Translations under genes and position numbers: made by a program | Assembly (NCBI GenBank): GCA_032717465.1 | Contig: CM064653.1 | Coordinates: 32,850,309 to 32,914,308 of the forward strand | Source of the DNA: Coenobita brevimanus | Lineage: Eukaryota > Arthropoda > Malacostraca > Decapoda > Coenobitidae | Length of the DNA stretch: 64,000 nucleotides | Direction: 5' to 3' | The notes under the pieces: model-generated | Database searches by the model: none | The model's input: the letters and a program-made list of their open reading frames with translations, nothing else | Told to the model about the DNA's origin: nothing | Part shown: positions 55,295 through 64,000 of the stretch, piece by piece | How the letters are laid out: each line of letters begins with the position of its first letter | Position numbering within the stretch: the stretch's first letter is position 1

Positions 55295-56657
55295 CTACAG
55301 AAGACGATGGCTACTATACTCACTGAGATGCTGTGCTTCTCGTTTTTGTTGCCAACGTGTGTGACTGTGCAAACCAATTCTGGATGCGCATACTTTGCCA
55401 CACAATTGGGATGTCAAATCTGGGTTTGCTGGGAGGACTCTGTTTTGGTTTTGCCTCCGTTGTCTATACTCTTCCCTGGCCAAGTTCCAAGCTTCTAGAT
55501 TAATGGTTTCCTTCACTGTGGTGAGCCCGCCATTGTTTTCTGTCAGAGGCATTGGTTTCAAGATCTTTTGGTATGATGTTGCATGTTTTCAGGGTTGTCC
55601 TTATATGGTCTATATATCTCCTTGTCTGTTCTTCTCTGTTGCAACGTGCTGCACGGAGTTGGCCATACAGAATGTGGCGGGGAAGGCAGTGCTCAGGCAT
55701 GCGGAACACGTGTCTGAACCTTTTGAGCCGTTTTTTAGCCAGCGTGGATCTTGTGTTGGTTGACTTTGCCCAGTGATGCATTTGTGAATGAGGAACTTTA
55801 TCCTCCCTTGTGAACCCTACCATGCACCGTAAAAGGCTCAAGCTGTTTGATGTGACGCCGGTTAGTAGTCCAGGATTCAGTACCGTATAAGAGGGTGGAG
55901 AGGCTTACAACTGTTTAAATTGATACCTTTGTCTTGATTCTCAAGTAGATGTTTTCAAAGACTGTGTATCTGATACGCCCAAAGAGACTGAGAGGTGATT
56001 GATCCGTGTATGAACTTCTGCATTAGTGTTATGTTTATCTGTGAGCATGATTCTAAGGTACAGTAGTTAAAATTCTCCACCTGTTTTACATTTTTGCCAT
56101 GATCTGAAATGCAAGAGACTGCTGCATTGTTTGTCAGTTATATTATTTCTGTTTTATTGACTTTTATTCGGAGACCCATTGCATGGTATATGTTGGAATG
56201 ATGATGAGAGACTTCTAGGGCTTCTGTGGTACGTGCAAGGACAGCACAGTCATCAGCATATTGCAGCTCTAGGAAATGTGCTATTTGATTGTGCTTGAAG
56301 ACGTCTGAGATTAAATAAATTACCATCTAGACGGAACTGGATATTTATTCCATCATCAATGTTCATTTGCTGGTGACTAAAAAGGGTGACTGCAGTGAGA
56401 TAGATGTTGAAAATGACAGGAGCCATAACACATCCTTGCTTTACTGCCACATCCACATTGAAGGGTTCGGATTTGCTCCCACCTACGGACACACGAGCAT
56501 TCATATTGTCATGCACCCTTTCAGAATGGTAAGAAATTTGTTTAGAACTCCAAGTTTTGAAAGAGCATTCCATAAATGTTCTCTGTTGACAGTGACAAAT
56601 GCTTTTGCAAGATCAATGAATGCAATATGGACGTCCTGGTTCTGCTCGTGCTGTTTC
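55295..56657 (-). pseudogene. LINE-D RT and C-terminus
   Basis: Motif A region VHIAFIDLAKAFVTVNREHL (56752 frame), then RVSVGGSKSEPFNVDVAVKQ and GCVMAPVIFNIYLTAVTLF (56573-56253). LQYADDCAVLARTTEALEVS with MGLRIKVNKTEII (56326-56138) gives the YADD box. The C-terminal HWAKSTNTRSTLAKKRLKRF...HILYGQL...RYIDHIRTTLKTCNI (55841-55500) is followed by QLCGKVCASRIGLHSHTRW, a zinc-finger-like end. Four or more frameshifts. Confidence 0.85.
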
Positions 56658-58383
56658 TCTTTTTGCCAGTACATTTGCCAGAAATTCCACCATAGAGGAT
56701 GCCAGCCAGAATGTCCCAGTACTAGATCTTGACTCTCCCGTAATTGCCCCACTTAAAATACAGACAAGATACGTAAAATCCATCCTAGACAGTTTACCTA
56801 CCAACAAAGCTCCAGGCCTAGATGGAATTCTGACAATTGTTTTGAAAAAGTGTTCCCCTGAACTTGCCTCTGACCTAGCTAAATTTTTCAGATTATGCAT
56901 ACATACTTCTTCATTCCTAAATTCATGGAAAAAATCCATTATCCACCCAGTTCCGAAGAAAGGAAGTTCCTCTGACCCCTGTGATTACAGACCAATAGCT
57001 GTCACATCTCTCTTGGTAAGGTATTTGAAATTTTAATTAACAAGTACATGGTTAAACATCTTGAATCGAACAACTTAATTAGAGATAGACAATGTGATTT
57101 TCGCCACGAAAGATCCACCATTGACATACTCAATCTCCTAACTCATACCATCCATCAGTCAATTGACCTACATGGAGAAACTCATGCAGTAGCCCTTGAT
57201 ATTTCTAAAGCTTTCGGCAGAGTATGGCACAGTTCCCTGCTGTCCAAACTCCCTTGCTATGGACTAAGGTCTTTTGTACCTTTTATTTCTTCATATCTTA
57301 GTAACAAGAGGGTAAGAGTAAAAGTAGATGATGTCTATTCCAATTTCCACTCAATTAACGCCGGTGTGCCGCAGGGGTCAGTTCTGGCGCCAACCCTATT
57401 CCTGGTTCATATTAATGATCTTATCTGTCATCCACAATCCCATCCACTCATATGCAGATGACTCAACACTACATAGTTCATTCACACTTAGACATCCATT
57501 TACAAAGTCTAATATCTCAACTTCTTAACTCAGTCCAGCCATCTCCATAAATCAGGACCTATCTACGATTAGTGAATGGGGACAAAACAACCTTGTCTCA
57601 TTTAATGCTAGTAAAACTAAATATATACAATTTACTAATAGACAGATATTGCCAGATTCGTACATTGCCTTCAGTGCTACTAATATTCCCATTTCCAAAA
57701 GTATTGAAATTCTCGGCGTCACACTTAACAATGCCCTCAGCTAGACCTCTCATGTCAGATCACTTGCTAAAACTGCCTCAAAGAAGCTTGGATTATTGTA
57801 TAGAGTCCGTAACTTCTTCCCTGACGAGCAGTTAGCTATAATTTATAAGAGTCAAGGGTGCTCTCTGCTTGAATATTACTCACTCTTTTTGGAATGGATG
57901 TGGAGAGGTTGCATTAAAATAACTAGACAAAATTCAGAACAAAGCTGTTAGAATCATTAACAACCCAGCCATTACAAATAAACTACCTCCCCTACAGGTA
58001 AGACGGAATATTGTTTCCCTTGCATTATTTTACAGATATTTTTATGGCAAATGCTCAGACGAAGTCGCGTCCATGGTGCCACCTCTCCATGCCTTCCCCC
58101 GTGCTACACGGGCATCTGGTAGCGCTCATGACTGGAATGTCGCTCAGCCATATTGCAGAACTTCTGCCTATCAGAATTCTTTCATTCCCCGAACTGCATC
58201 TCTCTGGAACTCGCTTCCCCAGAGTTGTTTCCCTCCAAATTTCAACCCACAGCTGTTCAAGTCTAACTGTTACAGATATTTTATGAACAGAGGACACCAG
58301 TAATCTGGTGTATGGTTTATTATTATTATTTTTTTTTATTCATTGGTTTTTCCTTCCTCTGTTCTGTTATTAAAAAAAAAAAA
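56658..58383 (+). mobile_element. LINE-C, 5'-truncated, inserted in LINE-D
   Basis: Plus-strand CR1/Jockey-like LINE that begins inside the pre-RT region (FASTFARNSTIEDAS) and ends in TTCCTCTGTTCTGTTATT plus an A run at about 58372-58383. Comparison with copy 1 (44520-44545) shows the interrupted LINE-D sequence resuming at ATCTGTCG. It is absent from duplication copy 1, so it inserted after the duplication or was lost there. Confidence 0.85.
56660..58303 (+). pseudogene. LINE-C reverse transcriptase and C-terminus
   Basis: Pre-RT LDSLPTNKAPGLDGILTIVL, PVPKKGSSSDPCDYRPIAVT (to 57036). After a frameshift, RDRQCDFRHERSTIDILNLL, motif A VALDISKAFGRVWHSSLLSK, motif B NAGVPQGSVLAPTLFLVHIN (to 57461). 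Another frame gives HSYADDSTLHSSF (motif C). C-terminus PRTASLWNSLPQSCFPPNFN ... YRYFMNRGHQ-stop (58303). Same group as LINE-B but a separate family. Confidence 0.9.
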
Positions 58384-58470
58384 TCTGTCGTGCAACAAAC
58401 ATCATATCACAGGTACTTCGTTCCTTCCGAAATCCACGTTATTTCTGCTGTCGTCCGTCACGAGATGGGA

Positions 58471-61356
58471 CTGTAGTAGTGTGGGGGCGTGATAACACCA
58501 GCAGTCTCAGAGCATCATTTATATTCTAGTTAACATCAAACGTTTATTCGTAGTTTAAGAAAGACCTTCTCTCTTTCTCTTCCTGCCTGGCTGAAGGGGT
58601 TAACCAGCGTAAACTGCAAGTGTTTTGGGCGCGAGGTGAAGAATGAAGTGTCACGGTGCGGTAGTGGCTGTAGCAGTGATGCTTGGGGCGATAATATGAA
58701 CCACAAGCTGTTATCCACGAGTGCAAGGGCGTATTGTCACTGTGATGAGGACTTGACGTCCTTGTACGCTGCAGCTTATTTCCCCTTGATTGTCAGACTT
58801 TCACTCTTTCTTCATCTATATGAAATTATTGTATGAACCGCCATCATATTTCACCCCTTCAATCCCACAACGAGTTTTTTTTTTTTTCTTGCTGCTTCGA
58901 GAAGATTGCATGCAAGCTGTGAATGACCCCTCGTAGATGCGGATATAGGAAGAACGAACTCCATTGAAGACATTAGTTATTTCTCCATTGAAGACATTAG
59001 TTATTTTGGTATTTGTTAGGCCTGAGAGAGGACGAAGAGAAGCGTAAGTATTAAGCCTTACCTCTCCAGTCCGAGGACGATTTTATAATATTCTTGCTAC
59101 CTAAAGACGGTTTTATTTAGCTCAGGGAGAGAATTCAGGTTATGAAGCGGTTAATGCAGACTTCTTTAGCCTCGTAATTACTAATGGTTTATCTAAAGTT
59201 AACAAAATCATCTGCCGGAAAAATAAATAATTATATTGGAAGATAGTGCCATAGGATTCTAATGATTAAAACCAGGGAACATCGTTTATAGTTTTTCATG
59301 CTACCATCAGACGATTTATTCAGCTTAGGAGAGACTTTTCCAACCAGAGGGGTTGGATATATTGGAGATCCTTCGCAAGCTGAGTGAAATTGTTTGTTGA
59401 TAAAATGATTCAAATGAAAAATGTCATCAGACTGAAAGGGTTAAGTGTGAGTCAAGAAAAAGTGACCATCAGTAGTAATTTACATCACTGCATCTGTAGG
59501 TGGGAGTAAAGGCTATGATGATGATGATGATGATGATGATGAGGAGGAGGAGGAGGAGGAGGAGGAGGGTAAAATTAGAGGAGACAGTAGGGAAACAGAT
59601 AGAAGGGAAGAGAGTGAGATCGACGGATAGGTTAAAAGATTTTGCAAGGAAGTTTGGTGTGTAATGATGAAATGGAATGCAGTAAGATGATGATGATGAT
59701 GATGATGATGATGACATTCAAGAATATGAGAGAGAGAGAGACAGACAGACAGACAGAGATTAGCATGATGCCTGATGTATAAGGAATATCACCCTAGTAA
59801 GATCATGTGGAGTTCTTTTGTCTCTTGCACCCCAATACATCACGGGGTAGGGCGGCATCAAAGAGACGGATATAATAATGAAGAGGTAGAGAGACGAATG
59901 GATGGATGGATGGTTAGGTAGATGGATAGGTCGCATGGAGGCTGTTTTTCGCATCCACACCTGATTATTTCGATGGGTAGGGCGCCACCAGATAAACAGA
60001 TGGATGAATGGATGGATAAGCAGTGAGACACAGATATACAGTCAGATAGTGGTTTAGTTGTTCCTTCATCTCAAACATCCTCTCCATTCGCTCTGTAACT
60101 GTTGTTGTTGACGGTCACTCTTCTTCTAAAGCAAATACGGTAGTGCTTCTGCCGTCTCATCAACACTCTTAGTCCTGTTTATCTGTGACTTGAGTTACAC
60201 AACTAGTCTTATGCTCTCATACGCTGACGGCTGCATCTTTCACATATTCACCCGCTCCTCATAGCATTCATCACAAGTCACTGCAGTGATTACAGGGTGA
60301 GGCTGACTTTTTTTTGTGTGTGTGTTTGTGTGGCGTTAATGAAACATTCTAATTTTTAAAGTCAAAAACTCAGTTCCTCTATCTTTCAGGCTGCTGCACC
60401 CTTCCGGAGGAATATTTCTTATTTACAAGAACACACTGCTCAGTCCTTCATCTCTCAGAATTCTTTACAGTACATTTCTTTCTCTCAAAACGTATAATTT
60501 TTAGATCACTTGTCCACGAAATCTGATTTCCAGACATTGTTTATGGTGAACCGACTCTGTGCTTTCTTTAATGCGCAGTTTGTGACTTGTGCAAGGGCCT
60601 TATTCACCCCTGTATATTGCACAGTACGGCTTGCTTGTGTGGATACATCTACCAGTAATATACAGCTCTTCTGAACAAGATGAATTCAAAGGTTTTAAGT
60701 CTCATCATCTGACTTTATCTTGGTGACTCTTTACAAACTCTCTTCGCCAGTGCTGCATCTTTGTCCTTCTGCTGCAGCTATATTAGCGGCCACTGCTCTT
60801 TTGAAATGTTTGCTCACTGCCCTTCGTCATCACAGCGAGAAAGTAGTACTTGTCTAGCAACACTGTCGCTCCTTCTCTGTCCAACTCTCGTGCAAAAATT
60901 TATTGATACTCTCACGCCTTCGTGTATATAGTTTGTTACCTGTGAAATTGTCTCAGTCAAACACTATATCTCTTTGCCTTTGACCTCTAGTTTTTGAAAC
61001 TCGTTGTGACGAGGCATCTCATAATGAACGTATCTTGATTTTGAGTGTTTAATTTTCCCCGGAAAGGACAAATTTTTGAAACAGACTTGAATGCAGCAAT
61101 GAAAAACTAGACAGATGGGTAGGCAGGTGGATAGATAGGTGATTAATAGAATATAAAAATGTTGCCCTTTGGCGTCCGTAATGCAACCTTCTCCCTTCTC
61201 CCCGTTCAGAGTGATTGTCATTTAGATTGTGTTCATGACGGTTGTAAAAGCTTCCAGTCATTGTTTTTTTTTTTTTAATTAAAAAAGGGAGGTGAATGCA
61301 CTGATGGATAGACAAGTATGTAGGCATTTGGGTCGAGAACTGAATAACAAATCTGT
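58471..61356. other. Duplicated stretch (paralogue of 44.6-47.4 kb)
   Basis: No host gene recognised. Foldback copies at about 59079, 59106-59216 and 59306-59395. (GAT)n(GAG)n at 59516-59567. (GAT)n at 59686-59713. ACAG repeats at 59736-59757. The LINE-B relic is at 60755-61065. 59775-59930 is an extra segment relative to copy 1, with a CGGGGTAGGGCGGCATCA phrase similar to the GGGTAGGGCGCCACCA that follows it. Confidence 0.6.
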
Positions 61357-61692
61357 CTATAGCCAGATGCCATAATCTTGTAAGTGGTGGCCGTTTTAGC
61401 CGTTTTACGGGGAGAGGCACTGACCCTCCGCCAGCCCACTTGTTGACACGTATGGAGCACGTATAGGTAGCATTGTAAATGGGTTCCTGGCTTACAGGAA
61501 ACCATTACGCTTGTCACTAGATGTAAAGCTACCTGAAAAGAAAAGAATAGTAATAAAAAATCAAAGGAAAGATGAAAAAAATGGAAAGAGAGGATGGCAG
61601 ACAGAAAAAGAATGATAAAGGTGAAGGAAGAAGTAGGCAGCATTAGCCTACATGAAGTGAGTGGGTGATGATCGCCGGTACATACCACCTTA
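61357..61692 (-). mobile_element. SINE-B (copy 2), uninterrupted, with TA-GCC-TA scar
   Basis: Same SINE as 47371-50028 but without the 2.3-kb element. At the corresponding site (61644-61650) the plus strand reads TA-GCC-TA. Independent family members at 33682 and 13555 have a single TA there. Module order and hairpin are as in the other SINE-B copies. Confidence 0.85.
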
Positions 61693-62164
61693 AACCTAAA
61701 TGTATATATAAATGTTGCTCTTCACATCAATAACAGGACTTTCTTCCCTTCCCTCATTCAGAGCGCATTTCACATAGATTGTCTTCATGCTCCACCACCG
61801 CCACTTCCGATGACGCACTTGCACGGAAAAGACACCTACTTCTTATGTCACGATATCATTAAGAAGAAAAAAGTCAGAAGGAAGTATGTTCGTACCTGAG
61901 GAATTATTTTTTTCCTCTCAATACTCACCTCACTTGTGCTTGAACCCTCTCATGGCCGGAACAACTTCAGCATTGTATTCCATCTAACCGCAGACAATTA
62001 TATAAAGCTGACAATAAGCTCTGGAGTCTGAAAATGTTAATAATTCCTACCTCACCATTTCTTGTAAGATAAAAGAAAAATTAATGGAAGAATAAGCAAA
62101 GATTATTAATAACTGATACTGAGATACAAAGAAAAATGTTGTACAGGAGCAAAATGAATAATTA

Positions 62165-62225
<61 letters not shown>

Positions 62226-62263
62226 GTGAAAGGTTCCTGATCCCATAAGTCATCAAAAAACGA

Positions 62264-62327
<64 letters not shown>
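61693..62327. other. Duplication right end, (CT)n and (CA)n
   Basis: AT-rich sequence paralogous to 50029-50626, with no gene recognised. (CT)n runs 62167-62222 and (CA)n about 62264-62327. The (CA)n array is the last base pair of detectable duplication. Confidence 0.7.
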
Positions 62328-62330
<3 letters not shown>

Positions 62331-62656
62331 GATTATGTCAGAGAAAATGAGCCATTTATAATATGCCTAACTGAAACAAAATTAACACCAAGTATATGAA
62401 ATGACATACTAAACTTAGAGGAATATAATATATGGAGAAGAAACAGGAACTTAAAAAAAGGAGGAGGAATTATAATAACTAAGAAAAATCTAAAATTCAA
62501 AGAAATTGAACTAGATATACCCTCACAAGTAGAACTGATTGCAGTAGAGATCAATACATCTGAAGGGAAAGTAATTGTAGCCAATTTGTACATGCCACCC
62601 AGATCAAACACATGGGAAAGAAATGAATATGAGGACCTGGCAGAGAGTATAATTCA

Positions 62657-63601
62657 GTGTTTAAGGGGTTAAGAGCATTACTACATAAAATGGAAGAGAA
62701 ATCGGAAAGAATTATACTAACTGGAGATTTTAATACAAATATAAACTGGAATACTCTAGATATAATAAGCCAAGAAAGCTGTTGGGACCAAAAGCTCCAG
62801 AATCTTGTGCATGAGTTTTTCCTAACGCAACATGTGAGGGAAACCACCAGAAAAAGAGGACTCGATGTACCTTCAATGCTAGATCTCATATTTACTAGGC
62901 AAGAAAATGATATTGACAGTTTAATATATCACCCTCCATTCGACAAAAGCGACCATGCAGTACTAAATTGCAACTTCAGGATAGCATATGACATAGTTAA
63001 CAGCAATGAAAGTTACAAAAAGAGCCTAAATTATAAAAAGGGAAATTATCATGACCTAAAGAAGTACTTCTTAGAAATTGATTGGGAAAATGAGCTTAGA
63101 GGACAAGATTTAAATGCTGTATATAAAAAATTCTGTGAACTTTATGAAATAGGAGTTCAGAAATACATCCCACAACACAAAGAAGCAGAAAAGAAAATAA
63201 AGAAATGGTTCAATACAGAATGTAAAAAATCAAAAGAAAAAAGATATTTGTTGTGGAATAGATACAGAAGACACAATAGTGAAAGGGCAAATAATAATTA
63301 CAAACAGGCAAGAAACGATTATACAAGAATAAGGAAGGAAGCCCAAAAACAGTTTGAGGAGGATATCATAAATAAAAGTAGTGATCAACCGAAGCTATTT
63401 AACAGCTACATCAGAAGCAAAACCAAAGTAAAAGATGAAATACAATCCATTACGGACGAGGGAATCACCTATACAAAAGAGAAGGATATTTGTGAAGCAC
63501 TAAACAAGAATTTCCAATCAGTTTTTACAGAAGAAAAAATTTTTGAGAGGGACTATGTGGAACATGCACGCCCACACATACTACCAGATATACAAATATA
63601 A
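62657..63601 (+). CDS. LINE-E endonuclease C-half and pre-RT linker
   Basis: A 314-residue frame. ILTGDFNTNINW (GDFN at 23-26) and DKSDHAVLN (SDH at 98-100) are the late catalytic blocks of an APE-type endonuclease. DLIFTRQENDID lies between them. Residues about 125-300 form the Lys/Arg/Tyr-rich linker (KKWFNTECKKSKEKRYLLWN, FNSYIRSKTKVKDEIQSITD). The upstream half lies in another frame (62328-62660), so the first Met is not the real start; an indel lies near 62660. It stops at 63601, just before the RT, which resumes in a shifted frame. Confidence 0.8.
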   Translation: MFKGLRALLHKMEEKSERIILTGDFNTNINWNTLDIISQESCWDQKLQNLVHEFFLTQHVRETTRKRGLDVPSMLDLIFTRQENDIDSLIYHPPFDKSDHAVLNCNFRIAYDIVNSNESYKKSLNYKKGNYHDLKKYFLEIDWENELRGQDLNAVYKKFCELYEIGVQKYIPQHKEAEKKIKKWFNTECKKSKEKRYLLWNRYRRHNSERANNNYKQARNDYTRIRKEAQKQFEEDIINKSSDQPKLFNSYIRSKTKVKDEIQSITDEGITYTKEKDICEALNKNFQSVFTEEKIFERDYVEHARPHILPDIQI

Positions 63602-64000
63602 AAAAAAGTAATACAGGAGGAGTTAAGTAAATTAAACAGAGTAAAAGCAAATGGTCTTGATGAAATTTCATGTTGAGTGCTACGAGAATGTGCAAAGGAG
63701 ATAAGTAAACCATTATTTTTAATTTTCAAGAAATCCTTGAGTCAAGGTAAACTACCTGATATTTGGAAGAAAGCAAACATTGTCCTCTTATTCAAGAAAG
63801 GGAATAGACAAAATCCACTCAACTACCGACCAGTATCACTGACCAGTGTTGTAAGCAAGGTGTTAGAAAAGCTTATAAGAAAAGCTTGGGTAAATCATCT
63901 AGAAGAACACAATATGATAACAGAAAGACAGTTTGGTTTCAGAAAAGGAAAATCATGTGTTACTAATCTGTTGAGATACTATGACAGAGCAACAGACACA
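63602..64000 (+). pseudogene. LINE-E RT fingers, partial
   Basis: Reads VIQEELSKLNRVKANGLDEI, an in-frame stop after SC (TGA near 63674), then VLRECAKEISKPLFLIFKKS, LPDIWKKANIVLLFKKGNRQ and YRPVSLTSVVSKVLEKLIRK, then RQFGFRKGKSC. These are RT blocks 0-2 upstream of motif A. The catalytic motifs lie beyond 64000. Confidence 0.8.

Larger units (their letters stand above)
54967..58470 (-). mobile_element. LINE-D, 5'-truncated, split by LINE-C
   Basis: Minus-strand LINE: 5' side 58384-58470, RT at 56657-56138, C-terminal region 55841-55295 and a 3' untranslated region towards a (TA)n tail at 54936-54966. LINE-C (56658-58383) is inserted near the RT start. It differs from the other RTE-like family by its FRHVFRMPEHCLP and C2H2-like C-terminus. 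The endonuclease is absent. Confidence 0.8.
55669..62327. repeat. Segmental duplication, main block, copy 2
   Basis: Direct duplicate of 43542-50626. The order is conserved: LINE-D, GA/GAT repeats, foldback pairs, LINE-B relic, SINE-B, AT-rich end, (CT)n(CA)n. It lacks the 2.3-kb TA-type element and has LINE-C and a 156-bp segment not in copy 1. Confidence 0.9.
62328..64000 (+). mobile_element. LINE-E, CR1-like, cut by window end
   Basis: Plus-strand LINE that begins within the endonuclease (NEPFIICLTETKLTPS, then GGGIIITKKNLKFKEIELDI) directly after the (CA)n array. It continues through GDFN and SDH blocks, a Lys-rich linker, and RT fingers (KKGNRQNPLNYRPVSLTSVV, ITERQFGFRKGKSCVTNLLR) to the window edge. 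It has fewer breaks than the other LINEs here. Confidence 0.85.

Overview
This is a repeat-dominated animal genome window. I found no convincing host protein-coding gene, tRNA gene or functional rRNA gene. The very long (CA)n, (TA)n, (GA)n and (TATC)n arrays and the mix of RTE-like, CR1/Jockey-like and I-like LINEs, Gypsy LTR, hAT, Tc1/mariner and pogo-like elements suggest an invertebrate, most likely an arthropod and plausibly a decapod crustacean. The taxon is an inference from style, not from a marker gene. Most coding stretches are broken pieces of retrotransposon polyproteins.

Layout. 1-3060: minus-strand Gypsy element of Gmr1-like type (integrase end, protease, gag, 784-bp LTR). 3265-3427: long (CA)n. 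3428-7315: decayed minus-strand I-like LINE (endonuclease, RT, RNase H) between two inverted copies of a microsatellite-associated repeat. 7.3-17 kb: unassigned sequence with hAT elements at 8820-9452 and 12748-14849, a SINE, and many degenerate copies of a foldback motif. 17.08-20.4 kb: CR1/Jockey-like LINE-B. 22.55-24.83 kb: Tc1/mariner-like element with ~370-bp inverted ends and an RTE fragment inside. 25-28 kb: minisatellites and a truncated LINE-B. 28.17-36.04 kb: a nested stack in which LINE-A was split by an RTE-like LINE, itself split by a 5S-rRNA-headed SINE, with a second SINE elsewhere in LINE-A. 37.8-50.6 kb and 51.8-62.3 kb: two copies of a direct segmental duplication, each carrying private insertions. 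62.33-64 kb: a relatively intact plus-strand CR1-like LINE-E that runs off the end.

Interactions. The RTE-like LINE (copies at 23, 28.7-32 and 40.3-43.5 kb) appears to be the parent of a modular SINE family. The SINE body matches the LINE 5' leader joined to the LINE 3' end, and it is capped by a 5S rRNA head (30158-30275, 52.98-53.11 kb) or by a hairpin-bearing head (33.7, 47.4-50.0 and 61.4-61.7 kb). The hairpin head is also joined to a tRNA-like module (13.1-13.6, 38.0-38.36 kb). The duplicated segment also supplies an occupied/vacated pair for a cut-and-paste element. One copy holds a 2.3-kb TA-inserting element at 47661-49985. The other has TA-GCC-TA at the same place, which looks like an excision scar.
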